A stretch of DNA of 64,000 nt from Tomocerus qinae (GCA_020055645.1 CM034546.1:28954001-29018000), one strand, 5' to 3'; counted from the first letter of the stretch, positions 10,937 through 22,773 are shown. The notes: generated by a model not told the origin, from the sequence alone. Made by a program: numbers and translations.

Positions 10937-12508
10937 TTAATTAAGAAGAAGAGTGATGGTATAATTGACAATGTTGGACATCAATGCCACAACAGTACTT
11001 CTGGTGATTACACCGAACATTCCCATACGTATGCCAAATGGCATAAAAGATGCGATGGTGTTCCTATCTACTTTACTTGGGAGTATGGAATGCCAGTCAT
11101 GAATGAAATCTGTGGACAGGGAATATATGTAGGCAGATTGAGTCATTAGGACTATTTGTTGTAATATTATAACAGCTGAAATGTAAGGGAAGAAAAGGTA
11201 GGTTGGCATTCCAAATTCATGATACAGTTTAAGCGTTGCAAAATTACCTAAAATCACCGATAGTGTACCTGTAGCTGTGTAAGCAGCATAGACTAAATAT
11301 TCATAGCAGAAAAAAGCTTTTTCTGCTATAAGACACACAAAGTCCATTTACCAATCTGAAGGCAAATTTGAATGCCTATACTGCCAAACTATTGCGCCAC
11401 GAATTGGCGCCTGTTCTCAAACTCCAATCCACCAGAGGTGGTCATAATTTAGTCATTGTCATTGGCTGTCAACTAGCCAATAGTAATGATTAAATTATGA
11501 GAGATGGCATCAAATATAACAAAGACTCTGGGCATATTAAGCTGTTTCAGGCTTAATCTTAGTATATGTGTAAGCAGGAAGGATAAATCTAATTAAATGC
11601 ATTACTCTTTGGTTCATTAGTCTTATGCAGGTGTACATGTGCTTTCCTGATACGAATTCTTGATGCAGTTCAAATCCAAACTTTGGAAATGGTAGCCTTT
11701 TACGAATGGAAAGTGAACGCAGCCAATGAAGAGTGGAATGTACATATAGTACTGTTAACATAACCACAAACACAATATTCGTAGCTGCACAAGTGACAAT
11801 ATACATATGAAATAACGACATTATAAAAAAATAGAGGATTCGAGTGCTCAGCTGAAATTCTGAAAAATTGGGAAGAGCCCAGGAGAATAGATGCAGCCCT
11901 TCAACAGCTAATTTTATCGAACAGCATATTATCAGGAAGGCGACCGTGGGAAAAGCAAATTTTAAGAGCATGCCCAACGTCTTCATCCAAATGGTTGCTT
12001 CAATCACTGCAGTGTCAACAGGGAACTTTGCTATAGAATATACAAATATTATAGGAATGGTATATTAGGTATGCATATGCTTATACGTCTCTTAGAGTAA
12101 AGAGTTTTCTGTTATAGGTATTCCTTTGATATGTATGAGACTTACCTCTGTATATTTTGTCGTACAGAAGAAGTTGATAACTCTTGCAATATCTTGTGGA
12201 TTGAGACACGCCATTATTTGAATTGAAATAGAAGAGACTCCCATGAAAATGAAAAACAGAAATATCGCCAAAGTTGTGATGTCCAGAAACGGATTTTCCA
12301 AAAATATCTGAGAAATTACGACAGTGATTGTGTAGAAAGTCACAAGAGACATCAGAACCAAGTTTGCAAACGAAAGAATCTTCTTTACCATTTGATCAGT
12401 CTTTCTCGTGATCAATTTTTTGGCGTCGTAATCCCACATACCAAATTTGACAAAATCAGAAATTTGAAAATATTGTTTTGTAAATTCTCTCATGGCTTTG
12501 GTCGTCAT
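10937..12508 (-). pseudogene. A4: family-A chemoreceptor, broken twice
   Basis: Exon 1 (12508-12146) is 363 nt, four short: near 12172-12175 the copy lacks the ATTG found in A1 and A6, so INNLLLYDKIYR becomes INFFCTTKYTE. Exon 2 (12030-10937) is 1094 nt, exactly 291 more than the family norm, because a 280-bp sequence plus an 11-bp target duplication sits at 11287-11577. Translation from the 5' side reaches stop soon after HLIRFILPAYTY; the remaining part restarts as YTATGTLSVILGNFATL and runs intact to NYTITLLLN. The insertion length is a multiple of three but it carries stops. Closest relatives are A1 and A6 by MTTK start, 115-bp intron and shared upstream DNA. Confidence 0.9.
11287..11566. 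mobile_element. Hairpin-rich 280-bp insertion in A4
   Basis: Flanked by the direct repeat TGTGTAAGCAG (11276-11286 and 11567-11577). Inside are at least four strong palindromes: TAGCAGAAAAA / TTTTTCTGCTA near 11312-11336, GCGCCA / TGGCGC near 11394-11410, CCACC / GGTGG near 11429-11441, and two 25-bp arms at 11443-11467 and 11475-11499 with only four mismatches and a 7-nt loop. It has no open frame and no clear terminal inverted repeat. The long, uneven target duplication would suit a retroposon or a foldback-like element; the class is undecided. Confidence 0.8.
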
Positions 12509-13827
12509 TTTTTCAATCTGGTTTTAGCTGATTAGATGAAATGAGACTTTCAACTTTTCGTTTCACTGTATGTAGTTCGAAATATGTGCTTTAGAATTGT
12601 TTGTTCCGTTTTTTATCAAATGAAATAGTCCATACTAATTCCATATGAATTGCTCAAACTCAGTTTTTACATTAGTAAGCATAATGTTTAAATAGGATGT
12701 TAAAAGTCTGTACTTGCTATGCTACTGACGTTTTAAAAAATATTGTTCGTCATACAAGAGTGAAGAAAACAACAATATTGATCTAGACAATTTAAATGTT
12801 ATAACTAGTGGCTTAATGCAGAAATATTGCACTTAACAAATTATTAAACAGAAAACCTTATATGCCGGGCCTATATATATATAGCTTTGTTTTTATTCTC
12901 TATGTATAAAGCACGTATAAAAGTCATTATTGACACACGTTTTCTTCAAGCTTTTAAGTTCAACCCACTGCATGTATTCATTTATTTTGACATACATAGA
13001 GAAAGGACGAGACACATTGAATATATGGCAAAAATACATCCTAAGAGGCAGCCTGTGAATTTTACTATGTCTCTAAAATAATATTTGTTTTCGTGAGCTT
13101 AACATAAAGCCTTGGTTTAGCATTCTAGATTTTAGAATTCGAGAGTCATATTAATGATATTTAAAAGTGGCCAAAATTAATTCCGTCTATGTGTTAAGAA
13201 AATTGTTTTACAACAGACAAAATTTGACAACATTGATTTCTCATTGACAAAAATGATTTTACTGACTTTTTTCCAACGCTAATAAAAAAATTACACTTGG
13301 GCATTTCTGCCGTTGCTAATAAACTGTGCCTTGATTTTAAAACCATCTTCCACTAGTATATTGCCTTATGATTTTGGTAGAGTATTATTTGGTATATAAA
13401 AAGCTTTATAATGTAGAAACATTATTGTAAACTAAGAAGGCTGTTAAGGTTGTGTGCAAAATACAGTCCTTTTATATTAAGATAGGCAAACCAATGTTAA
13501 TAAATATATTTACCTTTGTCCTATATTATTTGCAACTAAATAAGAGCAATACTTCTCTGCCTATTGTCTGACAAGAAACGCTTATGAATAATTTAGGAGA
13601 AAAACATCTTACCAGTTTCAGATAATTCCGCCACTACTCAGAATGTAGGAAATATTGAAGCACACTTAACATAGCCATTGTATATAATAATAATAAGATA
13701 TTAAATTCCGATTCGGAGGGCACCGCCTCTATCCGCTTTGACCCTATGCACGGCGGTGTTATGTATATTTGATTTTGATTAAATTAACTTAAGGTATATT
13801 CTGACTTGAATGAAGTGCATAAAGTGT
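12509..13827. other. Spacer between A5 and A4
   Basis: No gene is seen. The upstream block shared with A1 and A6 lies at 12770-12885, including GGCCTATATATATATAGC. ACAAAATTTGACAACATTGA near 13215 is a relic of the sequence that seeds the minisatellite at 2633. A small GC-rich patch (GGAGGGCACCGCCTC) lies at about 13714-13730. Confidence 0.55.
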
Positions 13828-15782
13828 CTATAAACTTACAGATAGAAGGAGTGTGATGGTATAATTAACAATATTCGACATGATAGTTACAACAGTGTCT
13901 TTGGTTATTACACAGAAGCATCCAATATCTACACCAATTGGTCTAAGTGCTCTGATTGTTTTACTATCTACTTTTCTTGCGAGTATGGGATTCCACTTTT
14001 TACAGAAATTTAAGGACTGCGAATATATGTAGGAACATTGAGCGGTTTGCACTATTATTTGTATTGTCATGACAACAGATGCGTAAGGAAAGATAAGGTA
14101 ACCGGGCATACCCATGTGATGATGTAATTTAAGAGTTGAAAAAATACCAAAAATTGACCCTAATATAGATGATCCAATGAAAATTGGAAACATGAATCCC
14201 ACCAATTCCATAATTCGTCGGTTCATTAGTTCAAAGCAGGTGTACATCTGCTTTGCATGTGAGAATTTCTGTCTCACCTCGTATAAAGAATCTGAAGATA
14301 TTTTACAAATGGAAATTTTAAGTAGCCAACAACATGTGGAGTGTGTATAAAAGATTGACAACATTACTCCCAGCCAATAATTTAGGGTCCCACAAGTTAA
14401 AATATACATATGAAATGCTGACAAAATGATATAAAACATGATTTTAGTACCCATCTGAAATTTTGACAAATTAGGAAAAACCCAAGAAAATAAATGCAAA
14501 TCATCAACAGATAGTGTTATCGAACAGCAAAGCAATAGGAAAAAGGCGATCGGAACAGCTAATTTTAAGAAGACTCCAAACGCTTTCATCCCAAAACTTG
14601 CTTCAATCATTGCCATGGCTTCATTGAATCTTTCTAGAAATTAAAAATATGAAATTTACTGTCTCCGCAACTAAAAAATATTTATAACTCATTTTTCTTT
14701 TAACCGTCTTCTTCAGGACAAAAATGAACTTGGAAAAATGACATTTGTGATTGACCATAAAATAACGTTTTACAAATAGGAGAATTTTATATTAGTATAG
14801 AAATTGGTTGTCACTAGAGTCATAATATGAATATTGATTTAAATACCAATGTAAAAGGTTGGAATTTAAGAGATTGGAAGAGCCTTTATCTTATGGTGTT
14901 TTATTTTAAAAGCAAAAACTATTTTTTTGGTTCAAGAAAATCCCCATTACAGAAATAGCATTCATATTTCTAAACTCGGGCTCACCTCTGTACATTTTGT
15001 CGTACAGTAGAAGATCGTTGACAACCTTCGCAGCGTCTTTTGAATGCAGACACATTGTAAGTTGAACTGATATAGAGTTGACTCCAATAAAAACGAAAGC
15101 CAAAAAAATGGCCAAATTTGGGATGTTCAAAAACGGCTTTTCCAAAAATATCTGCAAAGTCACGACGGTTATGGTGTACAAGGTAACAACAGTCATGACA
15201 GCCAAATTGAAAACCGAGAGAATGGTCTTTATCTTTTTATCACTTGGCCTCATGACCAATTTTTCAGCATCGTAATCCCAAACTCCAAATTTTATAATTT
15301 CGGATATTTGGAAAAATTGTTTTAACCCTAGCCATACTAACATATTTTTTGCACAGTTCTTATTAACATGCACACGGGTGTAGGCAATGTATTAAGAGTA
15401 TGATGACGGCCATTGCATACACGTGAGAAAGTCAGGGTTCCGGGTTTCTACTCTCATGGCATAGTCAATACAGCAAGGAATCTAGATGCAGACCCACGTA
15501 ATTACGAAACCTCTGAGCCTACACCTGTGTGCATGTTAGTATTTAATGTTTATTTTGGTCAACTTTTTTGTATTATTTTATTTCTTACAGCCGCTATAGG
15601 TGACCACATAACCTCATATATACATCATTAGAAAGAGCAATAAATTCTTGAGGCATAGCAAAATCCCCGAGGTTGTGTGGTCGATAGTTTCACTAAGCCA
15701 GGCGTTTAAAATCTCTTGCATACGCCTGTATGCTTCTTAAAATGGCTAGGGTTAAGGAGTCTCTCATGGCGTTGGTTGACAT
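13828..15782 (-). pseudogene. A5: divergent family-A chemoreceptor split by a MITE
   Basis: Exon 1 should run 15782-14986 and exon 2 is 14633-13828 (acceptor TTTCTAG, donor GTGAGC). The first nine codons, MSTNAMRDS, lie at 15782-15756; then comes a TTAA site and 426 bp of transposon, and the frame resumes at LKQFFQISEIIKFGVWDYD. Removing the element and one TTAA gives exactly the usual 367-nt exon. Both flanks and exon 2 are free of other lesions. The element offers an in-frame ATG at 15343, so a protein starting MLVWLG then LKQFFQIS could still be made; hence this is either a very recent pseudogene or a gene with a replaced N-terminus. Exon 2 is the most divergent in the array (FSWVFPNLSKFQMGTKIM, KWNPILARKVDSKTIRAL) and ends NYTITLLLSVSL. 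Confidence 0.75.
15326..15751. mobile_element. piggyBac-like MITE, 426 bp, TTAA duplication
   Basis: Both ends are CCCTAGCCAT in inverted orientation, and both flanks are TTAA (15322-15325 and 15752-15755). TTAA targeting and CCCTAG termini are the hallmark of the piggyBac superfamily. A second inverted pair of 21 bp, differing at one position, lies at 15365-15385 and 15517-15537 (starting AACATGCACAC). There is no transposase, so movement would have needed a partner elsewhere in the genome. Confidence 0.9.
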
Positions 15783-16904
15783 TTTCCCTTCTAATTACCT
15801 ACAAGCTGGCAAATCAGACTTTCACCATTTAGTAATTATATTTTTATCCTACTGATAGATGCATGCAATATTATGAGCTTCAAACCTTGTCCTACGCTTG
15901 ATTGTCGTTTTAGTATTTCTCTCGTCGCAGAATCATATTTGCTTCTGGTATTAGGGTTCTATCTTTCTCTTCTCAACTGAGTTTCTCCTAGTTGGTCAGT
16001 GGTTCAAACTAAAATAAAAGTTGAATTAGCTTCTATTTCTTGTAAATGAACGTAGCCCGGGGAAAAGTTCAAGGGTATGAAATACTAATGTAGCATTGCT
16101 ATGTAGAGCTATGAATAAAACCCTTTGCTATTTTATAGCCACTTTAATTTTTAATATTTGCATTGCATTGGGATACCTGGAAAGCAATGTTTAGCCAGGT
16201 ATTTTAGCTGTTGCTTCATGTACTACGTACAAACTATTTCCCTTTCGCAAAGTTTTTAAGACTGTCTTGTGAGTGTTGTAAGTATGTCTTGTCAACTGTA
16301 AAATCGTGCATTAACACGTTTTCACCATCGTTCACATGCTCAACAACGTGAACCGAATACGACAACCACAATAGACAAGTCCTTCTATTTCACTTAAACG
16401 GAATTCCAGAAATACATTCAACATGACTGGAAGTAGAACTTTTATAGGCTGCATACAAAACATAATACTCATGACACAACATGTGCTGACTATTTAGGGA
16501 ATTTTGCGCTTGGCAATATCTAGTTTGGGTCTTAAGCGTACAATAAATAGCGTTACAATAATGTTAAGTGCCGACTGCTGAATTTACTGAATCCACCATA
16601 TTCATGTCTAAATGTAGGGATAGCAACAATCAAAATAATGTTAAAGCATATTATACTTTAAATGAAAACACTTCGAAGAGTGGAAGCCAAAGTCTGGCTG
16701 GTTAAAGTGAGTAACTATATACATTTTTTCTGTATGTGCAACTAAAGGAAAGCAATATTTGGAATGCCTCATGTCTGGCAGCGGTAACAAATGCTTATGA
16801 AAAATTGTAAGTAGAAAATCTTACAAGCATAGCATAGATAATTCGTAGCCAATACTAGGTATGTAGCAAACATTGAAGAAAGCTGTACACGTATTATCTG
16901 GCCA

Positions 16905-17250
16905 GCAATGTCTTCGCGGAGATGCTCCGCGTTTGGCGTCCGGGGCGCCTTCACGGATATTTGGGCTCTACAGGAATAACCATGGGATAACATTCGCGAA
17001 AATAGTCATAAAAATTTTGTTGTCACGGATTAGAGCTGCGAAAATCGTCGTATTTTTTGGCGCCAATTTTTTCTTGCTTGCGGATAACATATACGCGAAA
17101 AATTAAGCTTTAGGCACCCACGTCGCCTAGGAGCCCCTCCGTACGCCCAAAGAATAAATTGCAGGCCCGTAATAATATAGTCTCTAATAAGACGGCGCTG
17201 AAGATTTTGCTGCAAGGAACCAAGTACTTTATTTAGCAAACGTAAATGAG
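16905..17250. other. GC-rich hairpin patch of unknown nature
   Basis: In an otherwise AT-rich spacer this stretch holds CGCGGAGATGCTCCGCG and GGCGTCCGGGGCGCC back to back (both self-complementary), and further CG-containing words such as TTCGCGAAAATAG and GGCGCCAATTTT. Base composition unlike its surroundings suggests an inserted element, but no flanking duplication could be identified. Confidence 0.4.
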
Positions 17251-17282
17251 TACGTACAAGTTATGTAGTTATTAACTGGTGT

Positions 17283-17360
17283 AACGTAAACTGGTCTTTG
17301 TAAACTGCTTCCCCCGCAAAACCAACCGGTCTTCGGAAAAAGTAAACTGGCCTTATGAGT
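17283..17360. repeat. Fragment related to the foldback/MULE element
   Basis: Reads GTAACGTAAACTGGTCTTTG, then GCAAAACCAACCGGTCTTC, then AAAGTAAACTGGCCTTATG: the same GTAAACTGGTCTT and ACCAACTGGTC words that build the arms of the element at 49466-50422, here diverged and without the second arm. Confidence 0.65.
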
Positions 17361-18446
17361 ATGAGTCTCACTTAGCAAAATAATTCACAAGTGCCATAAA
17401 CGTTACCGATGTTTAGTATTCATTTTATATGCACAAAATCGAAATAGTAATTAATAAAAACGCAAAATTTCTTTCCTGTGAACATTTAATTTTTCTGTAA
17501 TATCTTTAATAAATAATATCTAAGCATACTATTAAATCATAAAGTACAGCTAAATAAATTATTAAATAAATACCTGCTCCAATCAGGTATATGTGAATGT
17601 CCAATGGTGATTTCTGTTCCTGATCCTTTACTTTACGTCAACCAGCCATGGTATCTTTTCTTATTTTAACCTCTCCAAGTACTCCTTCCGTTTTTCCTGT
17701 TTGCTGTATATACGAAGCCTTCCTGCACTAACTAATCTTTAACTCTTTAAGGTTTAAGGGGACAAAGTTTTTAAGTTCTCGGGTTTGCAGTGTATTACTA
17801 ATAGGACGCCAGGATTGCATTTGAAACCCGATGAATTTTTAATAAGAGTGATAGGATGTAAATAAAACACCAGAAAATTGACTAGGATGGTCCGCATAAA
17901 ACTTAAAACGAACGATGAACTGCGTTTTATGGATATTATAATTATGAAGATCTATATTAATTACTGGTAGCTAAAATAAATCCGTCTACAAATTAAAATT
18001 TACTTGGTGTAAAAATATGATTAATATGATTTGTTGTACACAATACAGGTTACTAAAAGCATTTAATGAATTGATATATTGACTCTTATTTCGTTATATA
18101 AATATAAATTACATTGCTAAATTATTTTTCCTTAATACCTCTTAAACTCAAAAAACCAAAACCCATTTTTTATTTATATATCTATTCAGAATAAAAAATT
18201 GGCTGTAATACTACAAATGTTGTCACTATAAATTAAAATATTAAGGAGAAAAACCAGTTTTCTAATAACCAAAGCATTAAAGTTGTTGCTTAAATATACA
18301 TAAAGTTTTAAATAAAAGTTACTTTAAATGGTTCGTTTCAAACTCAAAAAAGTTGCAGATGAATTATGTAGTGATTTATCGTTGTATAAACTTAGTTTTC
18401 CAAACTTAATCTGGAAATATTATATTCAGAATTAACAAAGATAATG

Positions 18447-19763
18447 TTAATTAAGAAGAAGAGTGATTGTATAGTTGACAATATTCGACGTTAATGCTAC
18501 AACAGTACTTCTGGTAATTACGCAGAAAATGCCCATATGTATGCCAATTGGCATAAAAGATGTTATTGTTTTTCTATCTACTGCGTTTGGAAGTATGGAA
18601 TGCCAGTCATGACAGAAGTCTGAGGAAAGGGAATATATGTATGCGCATTGGGTAAGCAGGACAGTTTGTTGTATTATTACCATAAATGAAACATAAGGAA
18701 AGAAAAGGTAGCTGGGCATTCCAAATTGATGATACATTCTAATGGTTGCAAAATTACCTAAAATCGCTGATAGTGTACCTGAAGCTGTGTACACAGGAAG
18801 GGTAAATCTAACCATGTGCATAACTCTTTGGTTCATTAGTCTAAGACAGGTGTACATATGCTTTCCTGATATGAATTCTTGACACTGCTCAAATCTAAAC
18901 TTTGCAGATGACATCCTTTTACGAATTGAAAGTGTACGCAGCCAATGAAGAGTGCTATGGGCGTATAACACTGCTATCATTATTACCAACACAACATTCG
19001 TGACTGCACAAGTGACAATATATATTTGAAATCCAGTCATAATAAAAAACGAGAGGATTCGAGTGCTCAGCTGAAATTGTGAAGAATCGGGAAGAGCCCA
19101 AGAGAATATATGTAACTCTTCAACAGATAATTTTATCGAACAGCATATTATTAGGAAGGCGACCGTTGGGAACGCAAATTTTAAGAGCATGTCCAATATC
19201 TTCATCCAATAAGTTGCTTCAATCACTGCAGTATCTTCAGGGAACTTTGCTATAGAAAATACAAATATTATACATTTGGTAGTTACAGATTATCTATTTT
19301 TCTCCCTACACTCATTTCAAAAGAACAAGTGCGTCATTGACTCATCTCTGTATAATATTATAAATATTTATATTATAAACAAAGTCTTTGACTCACCTCT
19401 GTATATTTTGTCGTACAGAAGAAGATTGTTGAAAACACTGACAACATCTTCTGGATTGACCCACGCCATTATTTGAATTGAAATGGAAGCGACTCCCATG
19501 AAAATGAAAATCAGGAATATTGCCAAGCTTGTGATGTTCAGAAAGGGATTTTTCAAAAATAGCTGAGAAATTAAGACAGTAATTGTGTACAAGGTAACAA
19601 GAGTCATGAGAACCAAGTTGAAAAACGTGAGAATCTTCTTTATCTTTTCATCAGTTTTCCTCATGACCAATTTTTGTGCGTTGTAGTCCCATAAACTAAA
19701 TTTTATGACATCAGAAATTTGAAAATACTGTTTAGCAAATTCTCTCATGGCTTTAGTGGTCAT
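18447..19763 (-). CDS. A6: family-A 7TM chemoreceptor candidate (389 aa)
   Basis: Exon 1 is 19763-19397 and exon 2 is 19249-18447, joined over a 147-bp intron with GTGAGT donor and TTCTATAG acceptor; exon lengths are the family standard. It starts MTTKAMREFAKQYFQISD like A1 and A4 and is the only intact member of that subgroup here. The conserved cysteine in MxCLNPED of exon 1 is replaced by tryptophan (MAWVNPED). Exon 2 shows the usual landmarks: IYIVTCAVTNVVLV, YTCLRLMNQR, CHDWHSILP, FCVITRSTVVALTSN, end NYTITLLLN. Seven hydrophobic segments are visible. Likely a plasma-membrane chemoreceptor of sensory neurons, inferred from the array context and overall architecture; the family assignment is weaker than for the B genes. 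Confidence 0.75.
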
Positions 19764-19989
19764 TTTCTTAAGAAATCTGGTATTAGCTGATCACATGAGA
19801 CTTTCAACTTTTTGTTTCTAGAGTTTCACTGTAATTAGAAGTAGGTAATTCCATATGAATTAACTCGGTGACACTATTTTACTTTAGTAAACAATGAATA
19901 GTCTGTAAAATAGAATGTTATTCGTCTGTATTTGCTATACTACTGACCTTTAAAAAATATTGTTCGCCATGCAGGTACGAAAGAAACAA

Positions 19990-20100
19990 TACTTTTCTAG
20001 ATAGTTTAAAATATTATTAATAGTGGCTGCTCTATGTGACAATATTCGGACTTCAAAATATATTGAACGGAAAACCTTGTATGCCTGGCCTATATATAGC
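19990..20100 (-). promoter_or_regulatory. Conserved upstream block of A6
   Basis: Repeats the pair of motifs seen before A1 and A4: a CTAGATAGTTTAAAATATTA run and CCTGGCCTATATATAGC, some 230-340 bp before the start codon. A role as promoter is inferred from position and conservation only. Confidence 0.35.
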
Positions 20101-21012
20101 TCGATGCCATTAAAGTCAATATAATATAAGCAATCTATAAGGCATGTATAAAATATATTGACAAAAGCTTTAAATATGCTTAATTTCAGCCCACAGCAAG
20201 TATATTATACATTTATTTTTAGATTCATAGGCAAAGGACGACATACATTGAAGAAATGGCAAATTAAATATGTCAACTGAAACTCAAGCCAATGTAAGCA
20301 ACTATTTACCTTTGTCCCATGTTTTTTGCAACTAAATAAGAGCAATATTTTTCTCCCTCATGTCAAGTAGCACTTGCTTATGAATAATTTAGGAGAAAAA
20401 CATCTTACAAGCCTAAGGTAATTCTGCCACTACTCAGAATGTAGCAGATATTTAAGTAAACTACATATACATATTAATATATCATATATATTAAAACCTA
20501 ATAATTCAGAAGAAGAGAATAAGCTGCTAAGAATCTACACGAAACTGCTAGTAATTAGTAATTTTAAAAGAGTATTAATTAATTAGTAAGTAATAGTAAT
20601 AGTAAGTGTTAATTGGGGACAGATTTTTAGGACTGTACAAATATTTCCTCCACAAAACAGTCTGCTAATTGACAGATATAAATAATCCATTTAGCAAATC
20701 CAATTATATTTAAATGTTTTTTTAGCATGTAGATATGCAGTAATTGTATTTATTTATTCAACCATTAAAAATCATTAATTAGTTCTAGTGCTACCAGTCT
20801 TTCAGCAATTGTCGATAAAATTTCATCAATAAAAATTTGTTTTTCTACAATTCAGCCACGAAAACATTTCCTTAGCTAAAGTAGTTAGTGAAGAGCGTGG
20901 CAATTTTTTACATTGTAGTTAGCAAACAACAATACGCTAAAACCATTAATTAAATTAATTCACTCTAAGTATATTTATTCCATCAACTCTGCTTTTAAAA
21001 ATACAATGTAAT

Positions 21013-21030
21013 AATTAACAATATTAGTTG
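21013..21030 (+). promoter_or_regulatory. Conserved upstream motif of B1
   Basis: AATTAACAATATTAGTTG lies 173 bp before the B1 ATG; the same or a near copy precedes B2, B4 and B5 at 165-201 bp. The core AACAATATTAGTT is nearly self-complementary. Whether it binds a factor is unknown; it may only reflect common descent. Confidence 0.4.
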
Positions 21031-21185
21031 TCGATTTGATAATATGGAATGTTGAATACAGTACGGAAATATTTCAAGAAAGTTACACAGAAAACGCAGT
21101 TACTTACTTGGTTTTGGTTAGCGTCATCCAAAATAGACAATTGCAAAAACTTCTTGTTTTTGAAGCTAGCAAGTATTTGGATAAA

Positions 21186-22773
21186 ATGGATAAAACATTA
21201 TCTGTAGAGGAAAATCTATGGATTATTGGGAAATGGGTGATAATCCCAATGCGAATACTATCATTTTTGCCATTTCCACTCGATTACAAAGATATTAAAA
21301 ATTCAACCATCAAAAATTTCTTTAGCTTCCGTGGTATAATTAATTCAATATTCAATATTTGCTCCATTCTTGCAATTTACTCCGCAAATATAACTATGAA
21401 AATAGTTTTGACTTCATTAAATATTACTTCATCTACAGAGTTGTTAATTTTTACTGTAGTTGGCCATTTAGCTATTGTTTATGGAATCATATTTCGGGGT
21501 GTAGGAATATTTTATGCAAAATCCACTTCCAATTTCTGGAAGAGTACTTGTTTCAGACTTGCCAAAATCCAAAAACTTACTGAACAAGATTTCTTTCACC
21601 CAAGTAATCAATACTTTAACTCTATAAAGTCACAAATGAGAAATTCAATTCTAATTTTATGCCTCGCCCTATCTGGTCAACTAATGGCAATAAATTTAGT
21701 GCCTTTGCAAGAAAAAATACAGGAAGGGTTTGGGAAGTCATTACTGATGCTTCAAAGTGGACCATTGTTTATTGTTATGGTAGTACAAGTATTCATTTCA
21801 TGTTTAAATCCGTGCAGTGCTTTTTGGTCTCTTTATTTTATTAAAATATACCAATGCACTCTTAAAACTATTTCAAAATATGTCGATGAGTTTTCATTTA
21901 CATTGGAAAATCCCTTGAGTACAGCTGAAAAAAAGAAATTGTCAAACCAAGACGATTTTGAATTTTTAGCATCTAAAAATGTCGAAGAGTTTGTGATAGA
22001 AAGAGTATTTAGAAAATCACATAAAACTCCCCAAAACGATTTCGAAGGTATTTTTGAAAAGAAACTTATCATTGCTATGCAGGCTTATTATGAGACGTTG
22101 AAAATGATTGACGAATTCCACGGTACTCTTAGCATCAACTTACTAATTAACGTAACACTGTCTTTAGTAGTTACAATTATTTATGTTTTTTTCTGCATAA
22201 TATGGATTGTAGATGCTAAGTATCATTTGTTATCCTTTTGCTTGTGTCCATGTTTGGTGCAGGCGGGTATAATTTATCATTTAGTAACAAACAGTAATGA
22301 GCTTTATAAAATCGGCAAAGTACTACAACAGAAAATTTGTAACGCGCCAAAATGGGTAAATATCAATTTACAGCCATCTATTCAAATAAAGGTAAAAACT
22401 TTTAAAATTTTGTTGATCTACTTTTATTAATTACTTTACTTTATGTAAATAATATACATTCAATGTCGTAAAAATTATCCTTTTTCTTCAGATTCACATC
22501 TTTTCAGCAAATGTATCAAAAAATCCTGTTAAAATTTCTCCAGGCTCATTTTTTGAAATGAATCATTCATTATTGACATCGGTAAAACATTAATACTTTT
22601 TAAATTCTAGGCACATAACATAATAAAATTAGACATGCATCTAACTTATTTTCATCGCATTTTTTATTACTATATTTCAGATTTGTGCAACTTGTGCAAC
22701 TTATATAATCATACTGATGCAGTTCAGACAAGGAGAAACTGATATAAATTTAGGAAATTGTACTGTAACTTGA
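21186..22773 (+). CDS. B1: gustatory receptor (about 462 aa)
   Basis: Three exons: 21186-22391, 22492-22581 (90 nt) and 22681-22773 (93 nt), all phase 0, with GTAAAA donors and TTCTTCAG / TATTTCAG acceptors. The ATG at 21186 is the first in line with the other B genes (M[D/E]K then VEENL, GKWVI). Seven hydrophobic segments are visible, with a long charged loop at about 235-310 before TM5, and the motif AMQAYYETLKMIDEFHG near 320. The small last exons give SPGSFFEMNHSLL and TYIIILMQF, the diagnostic TYhhhhhQF motif in TM7 of arthropod GRs. It therefore belongs to the GR family; ligands are unknown. It sits alone among minus-strand A genes and is closest to B2 (both read FPFPLDY). Confidence 0.9.

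Larger units (their letters stand above)
15783..18446. other. Spacer between A6 and A5
   Basis: No gene is seen. A relatively GC-rich patch with hairpins is at 16905-17250, and a diverged fragment of the foldback/MULE family of 49466-50422 is at 17283-17360. The rest is AT-rich and resembles other spacers (for example around 16080-16260 compared with 9490-9670). Confidence 0.55.
19764..21185. other. Spacer between A6 and B1 (divergent starts)
   Basis: A6 and B1 are transcribed away from each other from this 1.4-kb interval. The A6 upstream block is at 19990-20100 (with CTATATATAGC) and the B1 upstream block at about 20885-21030. No gene is seen between them. Confidence 0.55.

Noticed and set aside
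11286-11578. The A4 insertion as a normal intron
   Set aside because: No other A gene has an intron there, no proper GT donor lies at the boundary, and the flanks are an exact 11-bp direct repeat.
15322-15335. TTAACCCTAG as telomere-like sequence
   Set aside because: It is a single occurrence per end, in inverted orientation at both ends of a bounded insertion; it is the TTAA site plus the piggyBac-type terminus.
13861-21030. Similarity of the B upstream motif (TAATTAACAATATT) to A coding ends
   Set aside because: In A genes the plus strand of the codons for NIVNYTI happens to read ATAATTAACAATATTCG. It is coding sequence and the match stops after 14 bases, so a shared regulatory origin is not supported.
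21036-21185. Extra N-terminal 50 residues for B1
   Set aside because: The longer frame begins at TTG, not ATG, and has no counterpart in B2-B5; the ATG at 21186 aligns with all other B starts.
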